Part shown: piece after piece, positions 10,401-22,890 of the stretch | Layout of the letters: each line of letters begins with the position of its first letter | Numbering within the stretch: position 1 is the first letter of the stretch | Origin: Voacanga thouarsii | Lineage: Eukaryota > Streptophyta > Magnoliopsida > Gentianales > Apocynaceae | Direction of reading: 5' to 3' | Length of the DNA stretch: 64,000 bases | NCBI GenBank assembly: GCA_026120185.1 | Contig: JANUWF010002022.1 | Span: forward strand, 2,402,001 to 2,466,000 | Program-made: the position numbers and the translations under genes | Notes under the pieces: model-generated | Seen by the model: the letters and a program-made list of their open reading frames with translations, nothing else | Databases searched by the model: none | Told to the model about the DNA's origin: nothing

Positions 10401-13400
10401 AACATTGAATTCAATATAATGATATGAACAATTTTTTTTTCCTTCTACTTTAACAAGATCATCTACTATACTAGTAGAACTATGAACACCTCTAAGATTA
10501 ACAATCAATTATCATCCATTGAATAAACATTCAAAATGCCATCTTCCATTAATAATAACTTAATATACACCAAAAAATTTAAATGGAGTCTGATAAGTGT
10601 CATGAATCTAATCCTTGATATTAGTTCAAAATAGTCCAAAACAAAAGCACAATTCTAACCATGACATGCATTAGAAGTCATAAAAATTCATTAGGACAAA
10701 AAATAATGTTATAGTTATATGAACCTTCAACAACCTTGATCTTCATTCCTCCTGTCATTAAGAAAAAAAGGATAAGATTACTTCTTAATAAAGCTACAAT
10801 ATGAACTTCTAAAGTCACTACAAAACTTGTCTCAGATATATATAATCATCCACTTTAACATAAAATTCGGAATCATGAAGCACGTATGCAACTTTGAAGA
10901 AATCTAATATATATTGACATAAAGTGAAACTTAAAATGCTATGTGTCACCACATCTGATTAGTTATTAGAACTACAGTTCACAAAAATAGAAAAAGAGAA
11001 AAGAATATGTTCCAAATATGAAAATCTTACTACTTAATATTTTCAGCATCACTACTCAGCATTTGCACAGTTAAGCATATTCAATATATTAGTTCAACTA
11101 AAAATCTTGCTCTTATCAAGGAAAAGACATACAAGTTTAACTGTGAACTACCAAGTTTGCTATTCGTAACAAGGAAACAATATAGATATAAGCAATACAG
11201 CTCTATTAAGTTAAAGTACAGTAGAAGTTTGATAAGTTTTAAGCTCTATAATAATGAAATTATTATCACTTTTGTAAAAGGAAGAGAGATTTTAAGTTCA
11301 TCAACAAAAATGCTAGAAATTAATCAAAATAAACCATATCACAACAACAGTTGTATCAAATCTAACAATGCTCAGTTTCTGCTCCAGAATATGAGCAGAA
11401 GGAAGGTAGTACCTTAGGTGATGACGTGAAAGTTGATTGCAAATTGCTTTGAGCAAATGGATGCATGAATGGTGTCAGTGAATTGGAGTGGGAGGAAGGT
11501 GGTGATGTTGCCATTGATGTTAAAGTGGGCAAGTTACCTCTGGTAGATGGTATCATAACTCATGATGGGGAATTTGAGTAGGACAAATGTTGTAATTTAA
11601 ATAATAATATTAAAGTGGACAACAAACTGCTTATGGCAAGTGGTAGCATGAATGATGAGATTGAATTTGGAGAGAATTTGACCCTGATGCCTTTAAAGAT
11701 AAGAAGAATCTGCAATAGTTTTTAATCAAATAAAGAAAGGAATGAACACAAGTATACCTAATGCTTTGTTGATTAAAAATGAATAGAAAGACATGCAGAG
11801 AACGAAGTGAAATAGCATTTAATGTTTATTTTTACAAGCACAAAAATACTTGATTAACTCTCAGTACCATTAAAAGCAAAGTAATAGTTGTACGATTATT
11901 CAGCACATGCATTGACCTTCATTGGTAAAGAAAACCAAAAAACACACTAACTTTCATCAGAAAGAAATTCTATTTGTAAAATCCAAAAAAAAATAAGAAA
12001 AACTACAAGTAGATATAAGGATGGCCTTCATTTACGTGAGGGGTATTGTAAAATTATTTCCAAGATGACTAAAAGGATGTGAAAGTTGCTCATGGAATTC
12101 TTTATTAATCAAATTTATTCATATAAAGCATTCTTTTAGTGATCAACCTGAGAGAGAAAATAAGAAGATTCTAGCATAGACAGAGTAGCAGATAGAAAAA
12201 TTATCTATCACACAATCAAATTAGGAGATTTGAGCATAGAATACTGAATTTCTACTATTAGTGTAATTTATAAGCATTACTTCATTTGCAATGTAGAGCA
12301 ATTTCAGATTTCCTTAGCCAACTTTAATAGTTTTACAAGCATTTCCTTTTGACAGATGCCATTTAGAGATGGTTGACTCTGAACCTACCATCATAAATAT
12401 AAGGGAAAGAAAATCATATGAAATAACTTTCTTCTCCTAGTAACATTAACAATATGTGTTTCCCATGTAAATGTTCAGTTGTTCACCTGTTCTTTTAGAA
12501 CTTAACACGAAATAAGAACCAAAGGGTGGTAATGCCACAGAGAAGGCAAGCCAATGTGTTGTCAAGCTACTAGCTAACCTACCCATATATGTTTTGACAT
12601 GATAATTCCTTGTAATCAGAGATTGGACATTAGAATTAGCTAAGATTCAATTTCTCATCCATCAGAATCCTAAATAATTAACTCCTTTGAAGAAAGCTGC
12701 AACAAATTTTAGGAAGAATATTCTGTGTAATCTCCTTCACAAACTATTAAGTATTGACTCAAATCCCATGGAGATTAATTGATATGAATAATAAACCTCA
12801 ATAAATTATGTAAGACTAGAATTCTCTTTGCTAATATAGAATTCAATATTAATGGTGTGATGTAGGCAGAATGGCTCAGGTCTGAATGATTTGTATGCAT
12901 TAAGAGGGATATCTCAAATCACTTTCAATAATTTAAAGTGGAAGAATTTGGAACTGCTGCTTATTCTTAGAGTTCATCTGATTTTTTCTATTAAGTGACA
13001 CTGAATTTCTTTTACATCCAGTGTTCTTAAGCACTGTCATTCCATGACAGAAGAGTTTTACTGTCATGATTTCACCCCCAAATATGCTAATGCCAAACAA
13101 TAACCTTATCAAAACAAGTAGATAAATAAAGAGGTATTGAATCATAATGAACCCACTTCTTGAGAACCAAAGGATGAAGAAAGAAGGTAAAGAAACAAAA
13201 CTTTTGCATTCTCACCAAATTTTTCCATTAGATAAGCTAGATTCTAATAGAGGACAATAACTTATATTGAGCAAACGGTATAATTCATAAAGCAGTTCAT
13301 CTAATAAATGAAGCCTCAATTTCCTCATCACCATATCAACACCATACACAAGTTATAATAAGTAATCCACTCATCATCATTATTTGAAAGTAAAAGACTA

Positions 13401-14317
13401 ATTAGAAAAAAGAAAAAGAGTAGAATTAATTTGTGAGCTCTTGCTACAGTGGTACTTTTATGTCAACCGAGTACAAAAAAGTATAACCAAACAAAATTCA
13501 GCAAAACAAATGTGATGTCTTTGCTCATGGTATTGAAATAGTATTTCCCAGGACCTTAGTAGAACACGAATTACTCAAAGCTAGTCCATGTAAACCAACA
13601 AAGTTCTGCACCAAAAATAGAATTAATATATATACATACACATTAGTTCTTCACCGAAAAATAAACTATTGTAACTAAAACATAAATGCTCTACCCATTA
13701 GTTATCACTAATAGTTATTGTTTTTCAAGTTGTGTAAGATAAATACTATAGATTATAAATACAACATTTCCTCACAAAATCATAGGAGAATTAATGAGGA
13801 CCTGATTCTTTCAAAAGTCTAACATTTCATTGGCAAGAAACAATTCATAAAAGGAAGTGATTCTAATTTAAACTCAAAATCAGAATACATCTACAGGAGC
13901 CAAGAATGGCGCATGTTCAGATAGAGGGGGGAGAGAGAGACCTATAACATCGCAAGTCGAGTGAGGCAACACAATTCTAGTGTGAGGTCGTACATAATAC
14001 TTCTTCATTGTACAAGGTTATCCATGTAAATAGATGTAGCCAAAGCTCGAAAAGTCTAACCTGAGCCAACTAAAATACCCAAACTTCACAGTAAATTCAA
14101 ACTACTTGATCAGTTGACACACCTAACTCAGAACAGATTTTGGCACTCCATAAACATTCATACAATATCTGAATATCAGTAATTTCAACATGTCAAAAGC
14201 AAACCATAAACAATCGAAAAGTCAAAATGCCTCAGTTAATCCACATTTCCAGAAACTGCTTGGGGAAAAAGGCCAAAACAAATAAAAATTCAGAATTTTA
14301 CAAAATTCCACATATGT
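10401..14317. other. Gene-poor stretch beyond OEP37-like exon 1
   Basis: If the OEP37-like gene at 14,685-14,320 were whole, its later exons should lie here on the minus strand. I found no match to the downstream parts of that protein as I know it. One exon-like segment on the minus strand (about 11,712-11,408) has a plausible acceptor (attgcag) and donor (aag|gtacta) and is Ser/Pro-rich, but has stops in every full-length frame and shows ~90-bp internal repetition. I do not recognise it. The rest is ordinary AT-rich DNA. Confidence 0.4.
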
Positions 14318-14319
14318 AC

Positions 14320-14685
14320 CTTAATGTCATAAGCTGCCTTGAATTGAAGCCCAGCTCCGACATCAAAAGATGCTTTTACAAAAGCATGATTCTCTTTAAA
14401 GTCGTAGTGTAGAGATAAGTACTTGGAAGTAAAAGTAACTTGAGGCTCCAAGATCTCTCATTTGCCATCATTCTGAAACGAAAGCTTGAGCTTAGCTAAG
14501 TTATCAATCAACTTGCAAGAGATCTTATGGAAGAAAATGGAGCTATCGCTGTTGTACTCCGACGTCGCCCTAATTCTCGGCCTCTTATCCAACACCGATT
14601 TTGAAAAACTAGTACTACCGGCTCCGGCATCAATTGTGGTGGTGGGCGGCGGTTGCAGTGATTCCGATGATTCTAATTCCGCCAT
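14320..14685 (-). pseudogene. OEP37: OEP37-like exon 1 (chloroplast outer envelope channel), broken
   Basis: OEP37 is a beta-barrel cation channel of the chloroplast outer envelope. The minus-strand exon starts at ATG 14,685 with a low-complexity Ser/Pro/Thr leader. Then come KRPRIRATSEYNSDSSIFFH and KISCKLIDNLAKLKLSFQND, followed by PQVTFTSKYLSLHYDFKENH and FDVGAGLQFKAAYDIK, all of which I recognise from the family. It ends in phase 0 at a good donor (AAG|GTACAT at 14,319). Codon 76 (14,460-14,458) is TGA where relatives have Gly. Only about 121 of the roughly 340 residues of a typical OEP37 are present, and no later exon was found in the next 4 kb. This suggests a truncated gene relic. Identity is from remembered family features, not a search. 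Confidence 0.7.
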
Positions 14686-15389
14686 TGTTTATCAGAGTGA
14701 TGGATAATGGAAATGGATTCTGGTGGTATAAGCGAGCGAGAAAGTGCGTGTCTCATTGTGTGAAAGAGAATATGAGAGTGATTTTTTGTTTGTTTTTTAG
14801 GTGGAAATTTAGATGAAGTGTTGATAATTATCTTATGCCTATGAATTTGTTCATTTCTATACTATTTTATTTTATTACTTTTTCAAAATTTTAATATTTG
14901 TAAACCTTCAACATCTTTAATTTTAGATCCTCACTTTTTTGGATTTTTTGACTCTTTATTTAGGGTATATTTTCACTTTTAATTAAATATGTGTAATAAA
15001 AATATAAATATATCAAGTTGTTACATTTTAAAATAATTTTTAATAATAAAGTAACAATTTAATTATTAAAAATATTTTTAAAATTAAACTATAAGTTATG
15101 GGTTAATTCACACTTTTTTGGAGAATTGATTTTGTCTGAAATGGTCCAATTATACAAGAAGAACATGTTAAAAGTTATAGTAATTTTTTTTAGGATTAGA
15201 TTTTTACTAATAATTTAGGAGTTGATCAAATTATTATATGAAGAAGGTACTCCTTAAGAGGATATTAGTTACTATTTTATAATTTTATCGATATCTCTTC
15301 AATTGAAACTTTAGTGTAATCAATCAAGTTTCATATTTGAATTGTTTTGAACCTTGCTAATTTTACATTTAGAGAAATTATATTCTATA
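14686..15389. other. Upstream region of the OEP37-like exon
   Basis: Presumed 5' UTR and promoter side of the minus-strand OEP37-like exon. The first 120 bp are mixed in composition, then the sequence becomes very AT-rich. No clear TATA element can be singled out. The MITE at 15,390 marks its far end. Confidence 0.35.
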
Positions 15390-15643
15390 CTACATCCATT
15401 TCAAAATATAAGTCGTTTTAGATTTATACACAAGAATTAAGAGTTAATAAAATCTAGATAATTTTAAAACAAAACTTTTAAAAACACCCCTAATTAAGTA
15501 TTTGCCTATTTTTTTTAATTGGGGAGAGTTTGGGGAGAGATAGAGTTGGAAAAAAGTAATAAATTTTTATTAAATTTTGTAAAATGACTTATATTGTGAA
15601 AAAAAAATTAAGTCTAAAATGATTAGATTGTTAAACGGGGTAG
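15390..15643. mobile_element. Stowaway-like MITE
   Basis: A 254-bp segment begins CTACATCCATTTCAAAATATAAGT and ends ...AACGGGGTAG. It is flanked by TA dinucleotides (15,388-15,389 and 15,644-15,645). An internal copy of the complementary word aaatgacttatatt lies near the right end. This matches Stowaway-type MITEs (CTCCCTCCGT...AATATAAGT ends, TA duplication), though the inverted repeats are degraded. Confidence 0.5.
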
Positions 15644-15714
15644 TATTATAAAATTAAAAAAAAAAATCTTCACTCTTATAGAAAAATAATTATTTGTGCG
15701 ATGCATTGAGAATC

Positions 15715-17023
15715 TTACTATGTTGTCAAATATACTTAAAATGATTTTTTAAGTATTGATTTTTTAGCTATTTTAAATATTTAATTAATGACTCGTTTGA
15801 TAAAATTGAAATATAAAGATTGAAATCTAAATATTTAGGTACTAATCTTTTAAAACTAAATTTTGAAATTTGAAATTTGAAGCTAAAGTTTAAGTTAATT
15901 ATAATTCAATTTACACTATATTTTTATTATATTTTAGATTAAATAGACAAGAATAGTAATAATTATATTGAGTATTTAACATATTTAAAATTTAAATTTA
16001 AGTAACTTTTATTTTGTTTAAAATTTATAACAAGATTTCAATATATCTTAATAAATTAAGTGATAATAAAAATTTATTACCAAATGCACTTAATTATTTA
16101 AGCACTTATTATTAGTTATTAAATATAATTAATAAAATAAGTATTTAATTAGTTAATTTTAAGTATTTAGTTGAGTTATTAAAGAGATCCTAACAAACAA
16201 ATTTTAAAAAAAATAAGAGGAGGTGAATGGAGTTTTAAATTTTTCTTTCAAACAAAATCTCCTCTAAAATTTAAGACAATTTAAAGAGTATTTCAAAATA
16301 GATCTAAATTGACCAAAAATAAAATATTTGGTGGGCAAGTTGAACCACAAACAATAAGTATGATAGATCAAAGTTATTAAATATTATGACACATCTAGAA
16401 AAAATATCCAAAATCTAACACATTTACAAACATAGACGTATGAAATTAATGATCCAATCATTAGATTTGTTAAAATTGCTAAGAAAAGTGTCATGACAAA
16501 ATTTGAAGCTAATCGAATATATTTTGGCACATTATCTAGCATAATACCTAGACAAATATACAAAACCTAATGCATTTACAAAGATAGGCATATTGAATTA
16601 ATGATACAACAGTTAGATTTGTTAAAATTACTAAGAAAAGTGTTATGACAAACTTTGAAGGTAATCAATATAGTTTGGCACATAATCTAGGATAATATTT
16701 AGGAAAATATCCAAAACCTAACGTATTTACAAGGATACGCGTATCAAATTAACGATCTAACCATTAGATTTGTTAAAATTACTAAGAAAAGTGTTATGCC
16801 AAATTTTGAAGGTAATTGGATATATTTTGGTATATAATCTAGCATAATATTTAAAACAAATCTAAAACCTAATGTATTTACAAAGATAGGAATATCAAAT
16901 TAATGATTCAACTATTAGATTTGTTAAAATTAATAAAGAAAGTGTTATGGAAAAATTTTACGATAATCAAATATATTATGATAAATAATCTAGCATAATA
17001 TCTAAAAACAATCCAAAACCTAT
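15715..17023 (+). repeat. Left arm of a large inverted repeat
   Basis: The unique part 15,715-16,392 matches the reverse complement of about 31,510-32,270 at roughly 90% by eye. An example is ggtgggcaagttgaaccaca at 16,331 against the complement at about 31,565-31,585. The rest (16,392-17,023) is a tandem array whose unit also fills the other arm. The arms face each other across 12 kb. The outer end lies near a shared tcaaatatactta motif, but no target duplication was found, so it may be one element with arms or two insertions in opposite orientation. No coding capacity. Confidence 0.75.
16392..17023 (+). repeat. ~151-bp tandem array, left (about 4 units)
   Basis: The landmark aaacctaa recurs near 16,411, 16,563, 16,714, 16,864 and 17,016, giving spacings of 150-152 bp. 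Each unit carries a conserved set of words: gatccaaccattagatttgt, then actaagaaaagtgttatgac, then atatattttggcacataatc. The array stops inside a unit where a Copia gag fragment begins. Confidence 0.85.
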
Positions 17024-17176
17024 CGCAAGGACCAGGATTGTGAGGCTGAGAGGGTATGGAAGAAAGTCGATGAGATGGCACATTGCTATATGTTGGCTTC
17101 CATGTCCAATGTTTTTCAGTCTAAGCATGAGAACATGCCTACGGCATATGATATCGATATATCATTGCACACTATG
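17024..17176 (+). pseudogene. Copia gag fragment, plus strand
   Basis: The translated plus strand reads AERVWKKVDEMAHCYMLASM followed by SNVFQSKHENMPTAYDI, a signature of Tork/TAR-type Copia gag. The same segment occurs on the minus strand inside the neighbouring element (about 22,747-22,595), so this is a second, opposite-facing copy of that family. It is cut on the left by the tandem array and on the right by the LTR at 17,177. Confidence 0.75.
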
Positions 17177-18986
17177 TGAAGGATCACGAAAAAAATAAAT
17201 ACGCAACGAAAATTACAATTTAAAAAACTTTTCGAGCTTAAGTCTAGGAATACTTACTTCTAGGGCATTTTACATAACTAACCAGAGTTAGATTCGGGTT
17301 TGACAACGCTTCCTGAACTGGAACGTCTAATTGTTCCATGGGTATACCAGGTAACCGTCAGCTCATTAGCATTAATCACTTACCACATTTACTAGCTCTT
17401 GTCCTTCCAGAGTATATTTGAACCTCTTACGGATATCTACTGATGAAAGTAAAATTAGTGTGAAGAAGATTGAAAGAAAAACGGAAGAGCTAAAACAATT
17501 AAAGGAAAGACGAAGACCAAAGAAAATAGTGGCCATTTGCTAAGGAAAAACCAAAAGCTGCACGTATCACTTTTTGGAAAATTCTGTCAACCTCTTCCAG
17601 GCATATGTGATACCTTTATTTATATAAATAGCTTCCTTTTTTCCTTTTCAAAACAAAAAACAACCGGCCACTTCCTTCTTCTTTATTTCATTTTCCTTTT
17701 TTCTTGCGTGGCAACTACTCCAGGTTTTAAACCTTTAGCCGTCCTACACAAACCCTGATGGACCAGGGTTTTTCTTAATTAGTTCAAGACTAATTAAATT
17801 AGCTATTTTATTAATTAATCAATCCACTTGGGCTCAATATAAAAATACCTAAGATAATTAATTAATAAACCAATTAATTAAATTGGCCCAATTAGTTATT
17901 CTAGCACAAAAAAATAATTAATTGGACTCCTAGAATAATTCTTCCAATAATAAATTCACCCAATAAGCTCATATGGTAAATAAATTTACCAAGGTTATTT
18001 TAGCTACTCTGGAGACCAAAAGATATATTATTCTTAGCTACTAAAATGACAAAAATACTCATGCTAACAAATAGTAGTATTTATCATTTTAAATATTCAT
18101 TTATCACTATATGAAAATATTAACCCTGAAAATGATATTGCAAATACAGTGTCTTCGACCTACAGGTATAAGAACTAAAATACCCCTCTACGTAACACCC
18201 ATCATTGAGATCGGAAAAATGCAATAACACTTTTCTCAATGACATCTACCATCATTTGATTGCTAGTCTGATAATCCATGACTTCTAGTATATAGCCACT
18301 TATCACAGGGAGCTACCCAAAAGTGTACATACTGAATCACTTTTTTTAGGGCCTTGGATTATTTAGATTATCCCGAATAATCACAAGGGGGGTGATATTT
18401 TCACGTAAGGGAGTATAGAAACTCTATTGTATAAATCTGTCTTAATTAACAAGAGTCATACACCCAACACACAAGGTTATTGGCCTTGCAATATGACCTT
18501 ACCTAATATACATCAAAGTGTATAAGTCTAGCTTCACTAGACCATTAACTTATGCTCAAGTTTTAGGATACTCATCCACGCAGTAGTTGCGATAAAATAA
18601 TCTTTATTTATTTTAGTACTTTTAAAAAGATTATTATCATGTGGTCCAGTTTTACATATTCCAAATATGGTTACCCTATTGGTGCGAGTGGACTACTCAC
18701 TGGTTAAAGGTAAACCATTTCCTATTTAGAAACCATAGTGTAATGATCTAACTTTGTTGAAGTGCCCAGCCTCATCAATCGATCAAGAATAATTTTTCTC
18801 TTATGTGTTAGTAGCCCATAATCTATACCTTACTGTGAAAGTATGACCCAATCATGTAGATTACTTACTAACACATTTCGACCTCAATATGCAATATAAG
18901 TAAACAAACAACTATTAATGAATGAAACTTTTATTAATTTTCAAAATACAGAAATACATAGGCTATTTTAGGCATACATTCCAATA
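17177..18986 (-). repeat. 3' LTR of the Copia element
   Basis: 1,810 bp, aligned with the other LTR throughout. It starts on the minus strand as TATTGGAATGTATGCC (relatives: TGTTGG..., so G-to-A at the second base) and ends ...TCCTTCA at 17,177. A purine-rich tract on the minus strand (gtgcaagtaggagac, 19,001-18,987) precedes it, as expected for the plus-strand primer of reverse transcription. Confidence 0.85.
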
Positions 18987-19099
18987 GTCTCCTACTTGCA
19001 CTAAATGGACTATGATAGTCCATCTGTGCCTACCTCTATGACATCTAAGTGTCTTCGAAACACCTTTTTTTGTCAAAGGCTTAGTAAATTGGTCTGCCA

Positions 19100-20500
19100 G
19101 AGAAAATCTGGTCGACCTTTATTTCCCGCTTCTAGATGAACTCCCAAATCAAGTGATAGTTCCTCTCAATGTGCTTGCCTTTCCTGTGGTTTCTTGGCTC
19201 CTTACATTGTGACACAACTCCAAAATTTTTACAATATATAGTTATGGGTCTGTCCATCTGTGACACAACTCCAAATTCTGTGAGGAACTTCCGGAGCCAA
19301 TCTGCTTCTTTAGAAGCTTCTGAAGCTACCACATACTCAGCTTCCATAGAGAATCAGTAATGTAACATTGCTTAATACTTCTCAATGAAATGGCCCCTCC
19401 AGATAAAGTGAAAGCATATCCACTAGTAAATTTTCTTTCATCTTTATGTGCCTAGAAGTCTGAGTCCGTGAAACCAGTAGGAACTAAGTCATCAGTCCTG
19501 TAAACAAGTATATTATCTCTCATTCCCTTTAGGTACTTGGGAATGTGTTTTACAGCTTGGCAATGTTCTTCTCATGGGCTTGACTGAAACCTACTAACCA
19601 TGCCTACTGCAAAGTAGATATTTGGACTTGTACAAAGTATGGCATATATGAGACTTCCCATTACCGAGGCATAAGAAATCTTACTCATCCTTTCCTTTTC
19701 TTCCTATGTTTTAGGACACTACTTAGAAGATAAGGTCAATCCGTGCCTAAAGGGTATGATTACCCCTTTACACCGATCCATGCTAAACTTAGCCAATACT
19801 TTGTTAATATAAGCAGATTGGGATAGGCCTACTATTCTTTACTTCCTATCTCTAAGAAACTTTATTCCAAGAATGTAACTAGCTTCTCCAATATTTTTCA
19901 TGCTAAATTGGCTTGATAGCCAAATCCTTATGGATAACAATATCTCTACATCATTTCTAATAACCAGAATTTCATCCACATAAAGTAGCATAAAAGACAC
20001 ATTGTTGCCATCTATTTTCCTATACATGTATGGTTCATCCACGTTTTGTATGAATCTATAAGACTTTGTAGTCTCATCAAAACGTGTGTTCCATACTCGT
20101 GATGCTTGCTTAAGTCCATAAATGGATTTCTTAAGCTTACAGACTATATGCTCTTGGACTTTTGCAACAAAACCTTCAGTCTAGGTCATATAGATGTCTA
20201 TCTTAACATCAATTTCCCATATCTTGTAGTCATAATGATATACGATGGCTAAGAGAATATGAATGGATTTAAGCAAGGCAACAGGTGAAAAAATATCCTC
20301 ATAATCGATCCATTCTTTCTGAGTATAACCCTTTACTACCAATCTTGCTTTAAAGCTTTTCACCTTCCTATCTACACCTCTCTTTTCTCTTGTATACTCA
20401 CTTACACCCTATGTGTTTAATCCTTTTATTTGCAGTGACAAGATCCCAAACTTAATTGAGATACATAGACTCAATCTTGGCATCCGTTGCTACTTATCAT
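19100..20500 (-). pseudogene. Copia reverse transcriptase and RNase H remnants
   Basis: In minus-strand order: SFKARLVVKGYTQKEWIDYE at about 20,358-20,300; the catalytic segment MLLYVDEILVIRND at about 19,985-19,945; and the RNase H C-terminal segment MEAEYVVASEASKEADWLRK at 19,347-19,290. Functional Copia RTs have YVDD; here the second Asp codon is GAA (Glu). Frames are interrupted many times. Order and content are standard for Copia pol, whose product would make cDNA from the element's RNA. Confidence 0.85.
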
Positions 20501-20547
20501 TTGTCTGTGTCAACATCAGTAATGGCTTTATCGTATCTAATGGGATC

Positions 20548-21570
20548 TCATTCTTGATGGTCAAAGACATCCTCAAATGCTTCTCCCGACCATCTTTCTA
20601 GAACCTTAGATATCTTCCCATTGCGATGTGATTCATTTTGTATAGGAACATTTGGTTGTGCCTCTTTAGGTTCCTCAATTGGGGTGCTCGAACTGTCACT
20701 CAACTTCTCTTCTAATTCTACCTTACTCAAAACCTTAGTGGAAACACTTTGTTCATTGTCCAAGTATCTAGTATTAGTACTAATAAGTACCTTTTGCTCT
20801 TGGAGATGATAAAAGTATCCACACCTTGTTCTTTTTGGATATCCTATAAAGTAGCACAATTCTGATCTTGGATCTAGCTTGCTTCCTTTAGTTAATACAT
20901 AAGTTGGACAACCCATACCTTTAGATGATTTATACTGAGTATTTATCCAGTCCACATCTCATTGGGTATCTTAAGCACAAACTTGGAAAGCACTAAGTTC
21001 AGAATATCTACTGCTATTTCAAAACTATATCTCCAAAGAGAAATTGGAAGAGTTACATGACTCATCATGCTTCTAACCATTTCCATCAATGTTCTATTTC
21101 TTCTCTCAACCACTCTATTTTACTGTAGAGTCCCAGGTGCAATTAGCTGAGATACTATACCCTGATGTGCTAAGTAGTTGTTGAATTCACAAAGGAGATA
21201 TTCTCCACCACGATATGATTTTAGCCATTTGATTAGTTTACTTATTTGACACTCCACCACATCCTTAAACTCTTTGAATTTATTGAAGGAGTTAGACTTA
21301 CGCCTCATCAAGTAAACATAACTAAAATGTGTGTGATTATCAGTGAGCATGATAAAGTACTCATAACCTCCTCTAGCAAGTGAAGACATAAGACCACAAA
21401 TATCAGTATGAACTAACTCTAATGTTTTCTTGGCCTTTTCTATCTTTTGAGCAAAGGACATTTTGGCCTTTTTACCCATAAGATAATATTCACACTGAGA
21501 CCATTCTTCCAATTTTAATAAGTCTAAGGACCTATTTTGGATTAACCTCTAAATTCGATTAGGATTTATA
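20548..21570 (-). pseudogene. Copia integrase domain
   Basis: The minus-strand frame at 21,512-21,120 holds the integrase core: LELVHTDICG (first Asp), then LTDNHTHFSYVYLMRRK, then KSYRGGEYLLCEFNNYLAHQ and QLIAPGTLQ. It is followed, across a stop (CAA/CAG to TAG at about 21,122), by RVVERRNRTLMEMVRSMM. The 135-codon frame at 20,955-20,548 is the C-terminal region: CYFIGYPKRTRCGYFYHLQE, then an acidic Ser/Glu-rich linker before RT. Integrase inserts cDNA into the genome. Dead through stops. Confidence 0.85.
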
Positions 21571-21999
21571 TGTCATAATCTCAAGTGCCATAAATAAGAG
21601 TTATTTGATATGGCCTTTCTCTTCTTATTATTAGGTTCTGTCTGAGTATTATTTATTTGATAATTAATATGTTTAATATAGAATAGATTTCCATACATGT
21701 TTTCAGAATAAATAATATTTCGATTTCTACTGATTAAACTACCAGAATAGAAAGAAACAGAATATCATTGATTAATCAATTTTGAAACTGAAATCAAATT
21801 CTATTTAAAACTAGAAACATACAAAATATATTTCAACACTAAAATCCTATTACAATAATAATAATAAAAAAAAAACTCCAAGTTTCCCACTGCTTCAACC
21901 TACACTTGTGCTCTGTTGCCCACTCTAAGTCCATTTTCTCTTCTATTGAGTCACCTTATCTTGCAGACACCATGTAAGGAGTTACAGATATGGCCAATG

Positions 22000-22890
22000 G
22001 CTCCAAAATCAACAATTTAAGTGGATAATGATCCAACCATCAATATAAACTCTAAATATAGAGTAGTACCTAAAGAGGACTTGTCCAAGAAGTCCAGACA
22101 ATCCTTTTTAAAGTGCATCTTCTTGCCACACTTAAAACACTAGCCCTTGGGCTTGGCGTTGAGATTGGACGAACCGGGCTTGGTTCTCTTAGGCTGGGGC
22201 CCCCGTATTATTCTAGGCCTTCTTCTTCTTGAATTTCTTGGGTTGAGCCTCAGTTCTAAAAGATGAATTAGAATGAGTAAGCAAAATCTTTGACCCAGGC
22301 TTCATAATTTTCTTAATAGCCTGGAGTTCTTTCATAAACTCAGTCAAAGACATACTCAACTTGTTCATGTTATAATTTAACTTGAACTGAGTATAAATTT
22401 GAAAAAGTCTCAAGAACCATGTTAATTTGGCTCTCGGTATCGATTGTTACCCCTAGGACTTTGGCCTCCTCGAAGTGAGCAATCATCTTGAGTACATGCT
22501 TGCGAATCGATACCTCATCGGCTATCCTAGTGTTCATGATTTCTCTAAGAGTTTCTTACTCTGCAGGCCGGCTCTTGTAAGCAAATATAGTGCACGACAA
22601 TACAACGATGTCATATGCAGTAGGCATATTTTTATGCTTACACTGATGAATATTGGACATGGAAACCAACATATGCCATCGAGCTATCTCATCGGCTTTC
22701 TTCTATGCCCTCTTAGCCTCATGATCTTGTCCGTGGAATCTTCACTAATTTCAAGATAAGGGCAGGTCAAAATATACTTGTACTCTTCCGTAGTAAGTAT
22801 TATGTTCAGATTCATTTTCCAGTCCACATAGTTAGGTCCAGTTAACTTATTCTCCTTGGGAATAATGGACAAAGGACTGAAACCACACAT
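22000..22890 (-). pseudogene. Copia gag
   Basis: It starts near 22,890 with SIIPKENKLTGPNYVDWKMN, continues with an MLVSMSNIHQ-like block near 22,660 and FKLNYNMNKLSMSLTEFMKE at about 22,385-22,325, and ends toward a zinc-knuckle-like Cys/His stretch near 22,140-22,090. These are characteristic of Tork/TAR gag, which forms the virus-like particle and binds RNA. Several stops break it. The ATG side overlaps the start of the duplicated leader. Confidence 0.8.

Noticed and set aside
12933..13145. Candidate downstream exon of the OEP37-like gene
   Set aside because: The translation shows no resemblance to the family and lacks flanking splice signals in phase.
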